Below, one piece after another: positions 55,127 to 64,000 of a DNA stretch of 64,000 bases (positions are counted from its first letter, which is position 1; the number at the start of each line of letters is the position of its first letter). The translations under genes were made by a program, and so were the position numbers. This DNA is from Clytia hemisphaerica (taxonomy: Eukaryota > Cnidaria > Hydrozoa > Leptothecata > Clytiidae): NCBI GenBank assembly GCA_902728285.1, contig CACVBU010000567.1, positions 434,001 to 498,000 on the forward strand. The letters run 5' to 3'. A model generated the notes under the pieces. It did not search any database and was not told where the DNA came from. It saw only the letters and a list, made by a program, of their open reading frames with translations.

Positions 55127-55614
55127 TTAATAACTTCGCTATTCTTCATGCTTGAATAACTTAACTTCGTTCGCTTTTTAAATTTCTCTCTCTGTGTCCC
55201 ATGGTCCCATACACACTACAATAATATATTTGTCTGATCATTTCACCTAAATAAGCTTGGTTCTTTAGTTCAGATATTTCTTTACAAGAAAAACAAGCCT
55301 TATTTCGATCAATGGTCAAACAAGCAAGTGGTTTTTGTTCGAAAATGAATAAAACAAACCAATAAAGTGCCTCATGTTTGGCTCTCGTAGATGTGAACAA
55401 GCAGCTGTAAACATAGACGAGAAAAATGGTAGAGCTTGCAGTGAAGGAAAGAGAAGACTCTCTGAAAGAGAAAGCGATTCGAAGATTACTCGCTGGTTAC
55501 TAATTGCTTGTGAAATTTTTTAAATTGAATTGAATTTAGTTAAACACTGCTTATAGGTGAAAGTATTATGTGAAATGGAAATTGTTAAAATGGTTTTATT
55601 TCATGGTCTATATC

Positions 55615-57595
55615 AGTCAGGCAAATCCTTGCATTTGCACGGGGTGTGCATTTGCAACGGGTTTTCCCGACCCTGTGCAAATGAGCTAGAACGCGTCAGG
55701 CAAATACGTCAATTTCAACTTTAAAGTGAAAACGGGGGAAAATGAAGACGAACGGGGTTTTCATTTTTTCTTTACGAGATTCTTCATTCGTTAATAAAGA
55801 ATTGTGTCCATGGAAAAAAAATTCCACCCTTGCAATCTTTTTTAATCAAGCAAAATATTTTTGGTAAATTTGAGTATTTCTAAACGCCCGCGTCTAGATC
55901 GCGCGATTTCGCTACTCGCAAAATTTACATACGGAACCCGCCCTTACCGGCTTTCTTTATGATGCGAACGGCCTTGAGGATCGTTAAAATGCGATTTTCG
56001 TATTTGCGTTAGGTCGATATAGAATACTATTCAGTGATACCTAACACTCCTAAAAATACACCCCTGCATCAGAATCATATCCATATTTTCTTCCCAAACA
56101 TTAGACTTAGTTTCACTGCTAACAAAAACGACTGATCCGATTATTTCAATACTTTGAAAGTTCAAGCTCAAATAAAGTTTTTACTTTTCTTTTTATTCAG
56201 GAGAAATGGATCAAATGAAGCGGAGACGGTTTGTCAATATCACAATCATTACGGACTGCTTTCACTAAACTCAAGGAGTGACTGAAAGCCTGAGACAGCG
56301 TAAGTTACATTGTTGTCTGCATGAAACAATTATCTCATCTAGATCTATGTTGAAATCTAGATCGATTTTTGTGCTTCCCATCAATTAAGTGTGCGTTACT
56401 TGTTACCGTAACTTCGGCAGTTTATCCACAGACTTTTGAGCGACAATCACTTTGTCTAGTTTCAAGCTTAACAAAATCTACCGTACCACGGATCTTCCAC
56501 AGTCATAACTTCAATTTTCATTCTTTATTTAGTGTGCCGCCACCAATGTTACCGATTGTTAATGTTACCATTATGAGCTGTTCAGGGAGAGCGTGTTGCT
56601 CGAGAGTCGTGAAGAAGAAAATAAGAACCACCTTTTTTGTTAAAGTTAACAATTTATAAAATAATATACGTTACGAAATAAATAGAACATTAAAAAAAGT
56701 GGCCAAAAATAAAAATGAGGCCATTGATCATTACAATCAAATTAATAGAATATAGACTGTAACTTCGTTGGTCTTTCTTTTCTTTATGGGCGTTGTTTTC
56801 ATTCTCTCATGCACATACACCACTGTCTCAGTGCCGCCCCGGTGGAGCTTTTTCCTTCAGTGTGGATGAAAATTTCTATCTAATCGTAGTGTCCAGACGA
56901 TTTTTGGCTGAGTTTTCTAGTGGGGCGGGGGGCTCCACCGGATCTCTGACACGAGGGTATTCTCCAGAGGGTTTCCGTCATATTCTCGCCCTCGCCAATG
57001 AATGTGTATCATTATGATATTAGAACGTTGGAAAATGTGGAAAATAAACGTCTAACCTGGATATGATCACAATTGTGTTCCCATAAAAAATGAAAACTGA
57101 AATAAAAAAGAAAAAGAAGAAACGGCGAGAGAAGAATTGTTGTATTGTAATTCATCCTATCTTGACCACTGGAGAACTAAAAATAAGTATGGAGTGGCGG
57201 AATCGGGATTCTGAAACACCGTTATCTCACAATGCCCGTATTCTAAGTTTCGTATGTTCCGCATTCGAAAATCGAAAGTATGGCCGCGCGGATAAACTCC
57301 TTCGCTACAGCCTCACGCCCAGCATAAGAAGGAACGATTCTTGTTTTCCAAATCAAAATACAAAGACAATGAAGAAGGATTACCTGGCATATCTTATTGA
57401 ATTTGATTCATCTTCTTGATATTGATTCTAAACAAAAAGAATGGTGTTAATTGATTGTAAAACCATTGCAAAATCTTAAATTTTTTTTTAAAAAACCCAG
57501 TGTATTTGCACCGGGTTTTCGCGCTACTTTCGATTTCGACCCGTTGCAAATGCAACGTAGCGGACCCCGTGCAAATGCAAGGATTTGCCTGACTG
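55615..57595. mobile_element. CAGTC-type element, 32-bp TIR, 5-bp TSD TATAT
   Basis: TIR CAGTCAGGCAAATCCTTGCA, continuing with TTTGCACGGGGT, is perfectly mirrored at the right end and flanked by TATAT (55610-55614, 57596-57600). TGCAAATG motifs recur subterminally (GTGTGCATTTGCAACGGG, CCCGTTGCAAATGCAAC). ORFs at 56369 and 57090 (109 residues, Lys-rich start) have no domain I know. The start and 5-bp duplication are shared with 23771 and 51653. Confidence 0.8.
56826..56970. repeat. Short member of the AGTGGGG repeat family
   Basis: CGGTGGAGCTTTTTCCTTCA and its mirrored GGGGCTCCACCGGATCTCTG, plus GACACGAGGG, resemble the ends of the repeats at 41415 and 49040. Nested inside the 55615-57595 element. 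Confidence 0.45.
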
Positions 57596-57852
57596 TATAT
57601 TCATCTTTAAAAACTTAGGTATTGTATGTTCTTTAAAACAGGCTGCTTTTATGTATACCATTTTTTTAAAATAAATTATAAAACCAAATATGTTAAATTA
57701 TGCAACCAACCGCGAATTTTTAAAACACGAGAAGTAAAAAAAAACGTTTCAAGAGTCTCGACAATTCTCGGCATAGTTGGGTGATACCCGGCCCTCGCCA
57801 GCTTCGCTGGCTCGCGAGGGCTGAGGGTTTCCTGGCTAGTCTTGTCATCGTG

Positions 57853-58139
57853 TCTCTCAGGTACCTAATAGCCGTCCCACCCCCGCTAATTAATTTTTCG
57901 AAAATTTTCCACCCAGCGGCAATTCTTATTTCAACCCCCCCCCCGCTTATTAATTTTTGGGAAAATGTTTTTGAAAGTTCCTTCTTTTGTCCTAATTCTG
58001 CTGTATTAGCCTCCTTTTCAAAAATTTTCAACCGCAGGACATTTTTATTCCAACCCCCCCTGCTTATTAAGTTTTGAGATTTTTTCCAACCCCTTCCCCC
58101 GCTTATTCCAATCTCCCCGGCTATTAGGTACCCGAGAGT
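57853..58139. mobile_element. C-rich MITE with CTCGGGTACCTAATAGCC ends, copy 2
   Basis: GGTACCTAATAGCCGTCCCA on the left and GGCTATTAGGTACCCGAGAG on the right. Internal TTGAAAGTTC, TTTTGTCCTAATTCTG and GCTTATTAAGTTTTGAGAT are collinear with 36912-37137. This copy carries one extra internal repeat unit. Confidence 0.7.
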
Positions 58140-58249
58140 AAGCGAAGGCATTCGAGGGTGAATTTGAAACACTTTAAATAGCTTTGGAAATTTGCAAATT
58201 AGATATCTAAAAATAGAAAGGAAAAAAAGAAAATGAGTGTCAGTTTTAA

Positions 58250-58624
58250 CCCTTTAAGGTCATTTTTTCTAAGTTTTTTAAAGAAAATTGCTAGTTCAAA
58301 CTTTAAAGGCTTATATCTCCGGATCTAGAAGGAGTTAGAAGCTCATTTATTGCCCGTTGAATAGCTTAGAGTCTTCTCTTTCTCAGTCAAAATCTCAAAA
58401 AAGTAGATTTCTGTCAAATTTTTGCATTTTTCTGACTTTTCAGCTTAAAATCTCGCTGAAAAGACTCACTTTTGATTTATTTTTTTACTTGGCCATGAAG
58501 CTCAATTCGATTCCTACGAGTTATACCAAAATCGACGATTTCTAGCTCAAACTAGGCATTACAGGACAGCTTCGCCCTCCTACATAGCCCATGTCTGATA
58601 TATACGACATTAGCACTTAAAGGG
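58250..58624. mobile_element. piggyBac-like MITE, TTAA target
   Basis: Ends CCCTTTAAG and CTTAAAGGG are flanked by TTAA (58246-58249, 58625-58628). A CCC-initial TIR with TTAA is the piggyBac pattern. No coding capacity; the single ORF at 58357 is T-rich noise. Confidence 0.7.
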
Positions 58625-58794
58625 TTAAAACGCTCTTAAGAATGTTCAAAAAAGGAAGATTAGAAAAAAGAAAGAAAAAATTGACCAATTGAAAGATCAA
58701 TACCGAAAAAGCGGGAAAAAGAGTTGCCGTGTGCTCAGAAATCGCTTTATGCGAGAATGGGAGAGTTTACATTGAAGCGTATTATGATATAGCT

Positions 58795-59800
58795 GTATTT
58801 GGTAATATAGTTTGCCCGATATCAAAATAGTGCAAGCCCAAAAACAAATCTGAACTTTCATTTACTATCGTAAACAAATGCTAGTTACATAACCGATTGA
58901 GCTAACTGGTAAAAGATATGAGTATGTCTTTGGAAATAGTTTTCCCAATATCAACAAAGTATCAGTCCAAGCATAGATTCGAGCTTGCGTTTACTGCCGT
59001 GAGCAGGGCTTATTACAAACACCCTATCCAATCTAGCTAACTGATCATAGCATCAGTAATGCACATTCTAAATTATAGTAGTATATCTGGAAATAGTTTC
59101 CCCATTCTCAACAAAGTATAAGTTCCAGTCTGAATTTAGACGATCCTATCGTCTACACAAGATCACTAAAAAGGGAATAGTTTAGGAGAGGCGTGATAAA
59201 TTCGGGTGGAGTAAGCAGTGGCGGAGATGTTTACAGTGTTTGTTCCAAAACTCTACCGCCACTTTTTTCCCGTAAACCGCCCTGACGCCCTAACTCTTTC
59301 TCGCATTTACTTTAAACGGACGATAGCATCGTCTAGACTGAATTCAAACCTGCGTTTACTTCCGTGAGCAATACTAGTTACAGGTGCCACAACCCATCAA
59401 GGTAGTTTGTCACGTGGTTATTAGTCGCTAGCATACGCTTAATATTATTAACACACCAAACAAAATAGTTTTCCCTATTTCGACCAAGTACAAGTACCAG
59501 ATCGAATTCGAACCAGCGTATAATGGCCCGAGCAATTTTAGTTATCTAGTTGAGCTTGCTGACCTTTACAGATTCTAATCTTTTTAGTAGGTATTTGGAA
59601 ATATTTTTCCCCGTTACCAACAAACTCCCAGCACTGATTTTAGTAACGCTAGCTACAGACGCCCTATATCCGATCTAGCTGGCTGGTCATTTGCCGTAAT
59701 TTGAAGATTCTAAATGCTACTAGTAGGTATTTGGTAGTAGTTCCCCTTATATCAACAAAGTACCACTTTAAATATGAATTTAAGGGCTCTGACCATGATT
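58795..59800 (+). repeat. Degenerate satellite array, unit about 150-165 bp
   Basis: About six diverged units, each with GGAAATAGTTTTCCC, ATCAACAAAGTA, GCGTTTACTGCCGTGAGCA and ATCTAGCTAACTGG-type blocks in the same order. Conserved block order with heavy point divergence indicates an old tandem array. It is interrupted by the element at 59137-59335. Confidence 0.75.
59137..59335. mobile_element. 199-bp MITE inside the satellite, 9-bp TSD
   Basis: TAGACGATCCTATCGTC and GACGATAGCATCGTCTA ends, with GTCTGAATT (59128-59136) and GACTGAATT (59336-59344) flanks matching 8 of 9. The right flank resumes the interrupted satellite unit (TTCAAACCTGCGTTTACTTC). Confidence 0.78.
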
Positions 59801-60509
59801 TGTTCATAATTGACATGTATTTCATTCAGTAAATTAATGTATGGATCCGTGCTACTTTCAGATGCTGCCAAATACCAACTAAAACGTTTGCAGAAAGTTC
59901 AAAACGCCGTGGGGGGTGTGCATATGGAAGGATCACGTAATCTTACGTAAAGTTCCTTTTAGTATGTAGTCTTCTTAAAGAATTTACAGAAAAAAAAATG
60001 ATGCCAATGAAAAAAAATGTGGCTTTATCACAAGCATAATTGGGCTTGATTCCAAATAGCGAAGCAAGAATGAGTCTAGTTCAAGTATCCCAAAGTAACG
60101 TGTAAGTGTCGAAATGATCAAATAAGAGAAAAATTGCACTCTAAGGGTGTAAAATTGTAACCATATTTTGCCTGAGAATAGTCAAAAATTTTCAAGAAGA
60201 TGTCTGCAAGGATCGATTTTTTGACCAAATTCATTTCAATTTTGCCAAAGTTTCTCTGCACTATAAGGTTCCGATTTAAAAGGCTTAATCTTGAGCCGCA
60301 CGTCAGTTGTTTCTGAATTGAGTGTTTCCCCCGGGTTTGTGTCAAAAATTAACTTTTTTAGCTTAGAGAAATAATTTTTGTTGCCAATATGGAAAAAAAA
60401 ATTGAAGAAAGAAGGAACTAACAGGTTTCTGGAAAATGTTTTCTGACAACAAGAACCTTGGGTGTCCAGTATGTAAGGAGTACCTCTTTTAAACCCTTGA
60501 AAGTCTATC
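59801..60509. other. No recognised feature
   Basis: AT-rich; the minus-strand ORFs at 60118 and 60236 overlap in different frames without domains. Confidence 0.45.
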
Positions 60510-60666
60510 AATTCATGATATGCACCATTGCAATGTCTTCCATTCCACCCAATAGCTGATTGGTTGTAAGTGATGTATTGACTGGTTTTACGTCACTTAC
60601 AACCAATGAGCGATTGGTTCAGTGATGTAATGTCAGAAGACATTGCAGTGGTGCATATCATGAATT
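60510..60666. mobile_element. Single-hairpin MITE, ends AATTCATGATATGCACCA
   Basis: Ends are perfect inverted repeats of 18 bp, followed by TTGCAATGTCTTC and its mirror. CAATAGCTGATTGGTTGTAA matches the first hairpin of 43651-43932. Confidence 0.78.
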
Positions 60667-63068
60667 GATTATCTAAAAGAGTCCTAAAATCGCACGAATT
60701 GTCAAAAATCGACTCCCACAATAGGCCCCCCTCAATAGGTAAGAAAATCTGTAAAGTAGTCTCTTAAAGGGTCGCAAAAACGTCGAAAGATTTTCACAAA
60801 AGTTATTAAACCTAGATGAGAGAACCAGAGTAATGTTGTCTCTAAACTAAGTGAAAGGAAACTTAGTAAACAATTTAGACGTGTTTTTTTAAGAGTTTAG
60901 CCAAAAAAGTAGAAAGGTCTATGTGTAAATTTTGAATCTGTTTTGACTTTTTTGAATTAGGAATTTGAGTTTTACCAATGGTTGCCGCAGATGAATAAGA
61001 TGAAAAACAGCCAAAAATAATTGAGAATTTAGTTTTTTAAGTAAAATCAGCTAGGAATTTCAGAAGCATAGAGACCGCATCAAAAACTGTGTAGAGAATC
61101 AAACAGACACATGTAAAGATTTTCATTTTTCATTTGTGATATTTCTGACAATCACTAAAAAGAAGCTAGCTAATATAAGTTACCTTTACAAAATTATGTG
61201 TAAATTATAAGCCTACGCAGACTAGGTGGATATGGTTAAAGTAGAAGATTTGTTTAAGACTGGATGATATAAATCTGTGTATTCAGCCGAATTTACCTGT
61301 TATCACGTATCTGGAACGAGAACTCATATTGGATTTTGCGTCAATTCGTTGTTGTTTGATCCATCAAGATTTACTTGATCAATGTGCTGAAAAGAACATG
61401 AAGATTGATGTAGTATCTTGGAAAGCTAACTATCATAAGAACTAAAGTTGACAGAAGTTTGCAATGGAGGTATGGTTACAACCCCGATATCTATCCCCTT
61501 GATTTCAAAGTTTGAGAATGTTGAAAGTCATTGATTGGGTAGTCATTATTCTGTAAACTCACTATTATCTAATCTTTCACTTAAAGGTGAAAAAGTTGGT
61601 TCGATAAATCATTGTTAAACCTTAGAATGTTTGGTGATTATTCGTTGACATATTCGATTCTAACACTCACACCAGCTCATACCCAAACAAGACACCACCC
61701 CACACACTCACAACCCCGTACAATTCACCCCTCCCCACACTTAGTTCATACAAATTAAACCTATGACGGTGTATAATGAGATTGAATTGTTCATTTAAGT
61801 CAATTGAATGCTTTGATGAACAATCCATCTGATTGCACTCATAATCAAACATGTGTCAACTCTAAATCAAATCCAAACAAAAAACTTTGAAAAGGAGACT
61901 TTTATGAAAAAAGTTTCCTTCGCATAAATCTTGAAAAATGACCTATCAAACCAAACTTTCACACCTTTAAGAGAACAAGAGCCACAAAGATATGGTTAAA
62001 TATTTCCTCCAATAGCTCAGAGCATAGATTGTAGTCGCAGTCGAACCCCACAGATTATCCTAAAGACCCAACTTAGTAACTTAGATTTATTAAATTTTAT
62101 ATTAAGCAATATCCGATGCAAAACAAAATATAACCATATTCCTGCTAAAAATTGTCGTTATTTCATAGACATGTTCACAGATGATATAAGTCTAAAAACT
62201 TGTTAACAAATTGCATGCAAATGATAACCATTTTAACACAAAAATAAATGTATTTTATTCAACTAATATTGGTTTTTACCTTCATTAAGGAAATAAAATC
62301 TTAGATTTACAAGTTCATATTATTCTAAGACTCATCTGAGTAAGAAAGTGCCAAAATATCTTGAGACTGTAGGGAATATGGAAATATGGCAATATGAATT
62401 TGGGAGATATCGAAATATGTAGTACACATTAGTTAAATATGAAAAACTTCCTTGTCATCAATATTTTAAACCACCATATACCATTCACAAATAAAAAGTT
62501 ACTTAAAAATTGATCTCCTTCTTTACAGATTTAGATTTCCAGTGCATAACATCTGTTACATTAGTATTCATGTGATAATATACCAAATTGTCAACCTTGA
62601 AACTGTCACATTTAGTTACAGTATTGCTAAATGTTTACAACACTTTCCAGCAAACTTTTTTGTGAAATTTGTGTCTTGATAAACTAAACTCCATGCATTT
62701 GTATCATTGATCATTAAATCACATCTTGGAACAATAGAGTTCCTTGGTTCAATTATTGCAATGCAAGAATGTTTATCTTTGTTCATATTCTCATTATGTG
62801 CAACATTATCATTATATCATTGCCAGCAAGTTACATTGTATTGTCAGCTTTAGAGGTCGTCAAACTTTGTTGAATTTGTAATCCTGGCACCTGAATGTGA
62901 AAGGAAAGAAACATTCAAAATTTCATAATGGGAAATAATCTCTTTACAGTAATCAATGCCAAATGTGTGGTCATTCGCTGAAATCTCCCGCAAAAAAAGA
63001 CTTTAAAAGGGTGAGACTCTGCTTGACGGTTTGAGCTATGTTTGCCATGCATATATATTGAGCCATAG
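60667..63068. other. 2.4 kb without recognised gene or element
   Basis: AT-rich sequence with a C-rich strip at 61675-61745. The minus-strand ORF at 61667 has no domain. I see no terminal repeats or RNA gene here. Confidence 0.5.
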
Positions 63069-63244
63069 ACCTATTTTTAAAGAGGCAGCCATGTTGAATA
63101 ATTATGTACTCCAGCATAAAAACAATGATACAGCCATGCATAATTACTGTATCATGCATATTTTAAAAATTATGCATGGCTGTATCATTGTTTTTATGCT
63201 GGAGTACATAATTATTCAACATGGCTGCCTCTTTAAAAAAAGGT
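63069..63244. mobile_element. Hairpin MITE, ends ACCTWTTTTTAAAGAGGCAG
   Basis: Arms of about 80 bp (with CCATGTTGAATAATTATGTA and AACAATGATACAGCCATGCA) fold back around a short centre at about 63150. The left end of a second copy appears at 63950. Confidence 0.8.
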
Positions 63245-63261
63245 ATATTAAAGAAGTTTAC

Positions 63262-63945
63262 GGGAAGGTACAAAAAGGACCACAGAATACGTGCAATAAG
63301 ATACACTGGGAACATACAATAATGTTCAAGGGGAACATACAATAAGGTTCACAGGGAACGTACAATAAGGTTCACAGGGAACGTACAATAAGGTACAATG
63401 GGAACGTACAATAAGGTACCGTGAGATTGGGTAACTTGCATCAGTCAGTCAGTGGAGGCTAACATGCATAGCCCACAAATGAAAGACCTGGCTGGTCATT
63501 AAAATACAACTACGCAGCTCTGCTCGCAGCTTTAGTCTACCATTTTTGTTTTGATTTAACTTTGTATTTTAATGACCAGCCAGGTCTTTCATTTGAGGGC
63601 TATGCATGTTAGCCTCCACTGATGCAAGTTACCCAATCTCACGGTACAAGGGGGACGTACAATAAGGTACACGAGGAACATACAATAAGGTACACTGGGA
63701 ACGTACAATTAAATAAGGTTCACGGGGAACATACAATAAGGTACACTGGGAACGTACAATAAGGTACACTGAGAACGTACGATAAGGTTCACTGGGAACG
63801 TACAATAAGGTACACTGGGAACGTACAATAAGGTACACTGGGAACATATATACAATAAGGTACACGGGAACATAAAATAAGGTTCACGGGGAACATACAA
63901 TAAGGTACAAGGGGAACGTACAATAAGGTACAAGGGGAACGTACA
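63262..63945. repeat. 23-bp tandem array AAGGTACACTGGGAACGTAC+AAT
   Basis: About 20 units, many separated by single-base changes (GGTTCAC, ACAGGG, AGGGG variants), run on both sides of the MITE at 63419-63644. The long minus-strand ORFs (repeats of CTLLYVP) are translations of the array. Confidence 0.85.
63419..63644. mobile_element. Compact hairpin MITE, TIR CCGTGAGATTGGGTAACTTG
   Basis: Inserted in the 23-bp array at TA (63417-63418, 63645-63646). Nearly the whole 226 bp is a palindrome: GTGGAGGCTAACATGCATAG and AAAGACCTGGCTGGTCATTA with mirrors. Related to 16383-17057. Confidence 0.85.
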
Positions 63946-63949
63946 ATGG

Positions 63950-64000
63950 ACCTTTTTTCAAAGAGGCCACCCTGTTGAATAATTATGTAGTCCAGCAGAA
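63950..64000 (+). mobile_element. Left end of second ACCTTTTTTCAAAGAGG hairpin MITE, cut by window
   Basis: ACCTTTTTTCAAAGAGGCCA, then TGTTGAATAATTATGTAGTC, matches the left arm of 63069-63244 with a few changes. The rest lies beyond the window. Confidence 0.7.

Larger units (their letters stand above)
53293..57838. mobile_element. 4.5-kb element, perfect 9-bp TSD GTCTTGTCA
   Basis: The TIR TAGCCAGGAAACCCTCAGCC at 53293 extends about 60 bp (including the palindrome GCCAGCGAAGCTGGC and GGCCGGGTATCACCCAA). It is mirrored at the end 57838 and flanked by GTCTTGTCA at 53284-53292 and 57839-57847. Two further complete elements are nested inside (53494-55126 and 55615-57595). The 9-bp duplication fits Mutator-like elements; no transposase is recognisable. 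Confidence 0.85.

Noticed and set aside
57090..57419. 109-residue ORF as a transposase
   Set aside because: Lys-rich start and no DDE or zinc-finger motif; too short and unrecognised to be called.
57720..58172. 150-residue minus-strand ORF
   Set aside because: Spans the end of one transposon and a C-rich MITE; the glycine-rich repeats are translated homopolymer tracts.
63629..63933. Repetitive CTLLYVP proteins
   Set aside because: Direct translation of the 23-bp tandem array on the minus strand.

Overview
The window is eukaryotic and almost certainly from an invertebrate animal. It is AT-rich, its genes are split by GT-AG introns, and it encodes Rab3, a mitochondrial ClpP, an SLC35E1-type transporter and a secreted protein combining a galactose-binding (SUEL/rhamnose-type) lectin domain with thrombospondin type-1 repeats. 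That set fits a cnidarian or another early-branching or marine invertebrate, but nothing I can read fixes the species. All four host genes lie on the + strand and I could join their exons in frame: Rab3 (exons 5850-6084, 12036-12147, 12649-12967), SLC35E1-like (six exons, 25283-29072), ClpP (eight exons, 31060-35959, including an inferred 7-codon leader exon) and a lectin/TSP1 gene (six exons, 36576-42064).

Layout. 1-2052: two adjacent inverted-repeat elements. 2222-5729: an apparently complete non-LTR retrotransposon of the restriction-like-endonuclease (R2/NeSL/Utopia-type) class, with one 1008-residue ORF, a poly(A) tail and a perfect 10-bp target-site duplication; it sits about 110 bp upstream of the Rab3 start codon. 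5850-12967: Rab3 with a roughly 6-kb first intron. 12968-25282: intergenic DNA crowded with nested inverted-repeat transposons. 25283-42064: the three other host genes, whose introns carry MITEs, a tRNA-derived SINE and a tandem partial exon duplication. 42065-64000: about 22 kb in which I find no host gene, only MITEs, foldback elements, satellite-like and minisatellite arrays.

The main novelty is the diversity of non-autonomous DNA transposons. Boundaries can be set by matching terminal inverted repeats (TIRs) and target-site duplications (TSDs): TA (many families), TAA or TTA (Harbinger-like), TTAA (piggyBac- or Kolobok-like), 5 bp, and 9-10 bp (Mutator- or foldback-like). Several unrelated-looking families share one architecture: TIRs or subterminal regions built from short tandemly iterated motifs. 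Two insertions can be checked against an unoccupied copy of their own target inside this window. The four genes have no evident shared pathway; they are ordinary neighbours in a repeat-rich region.
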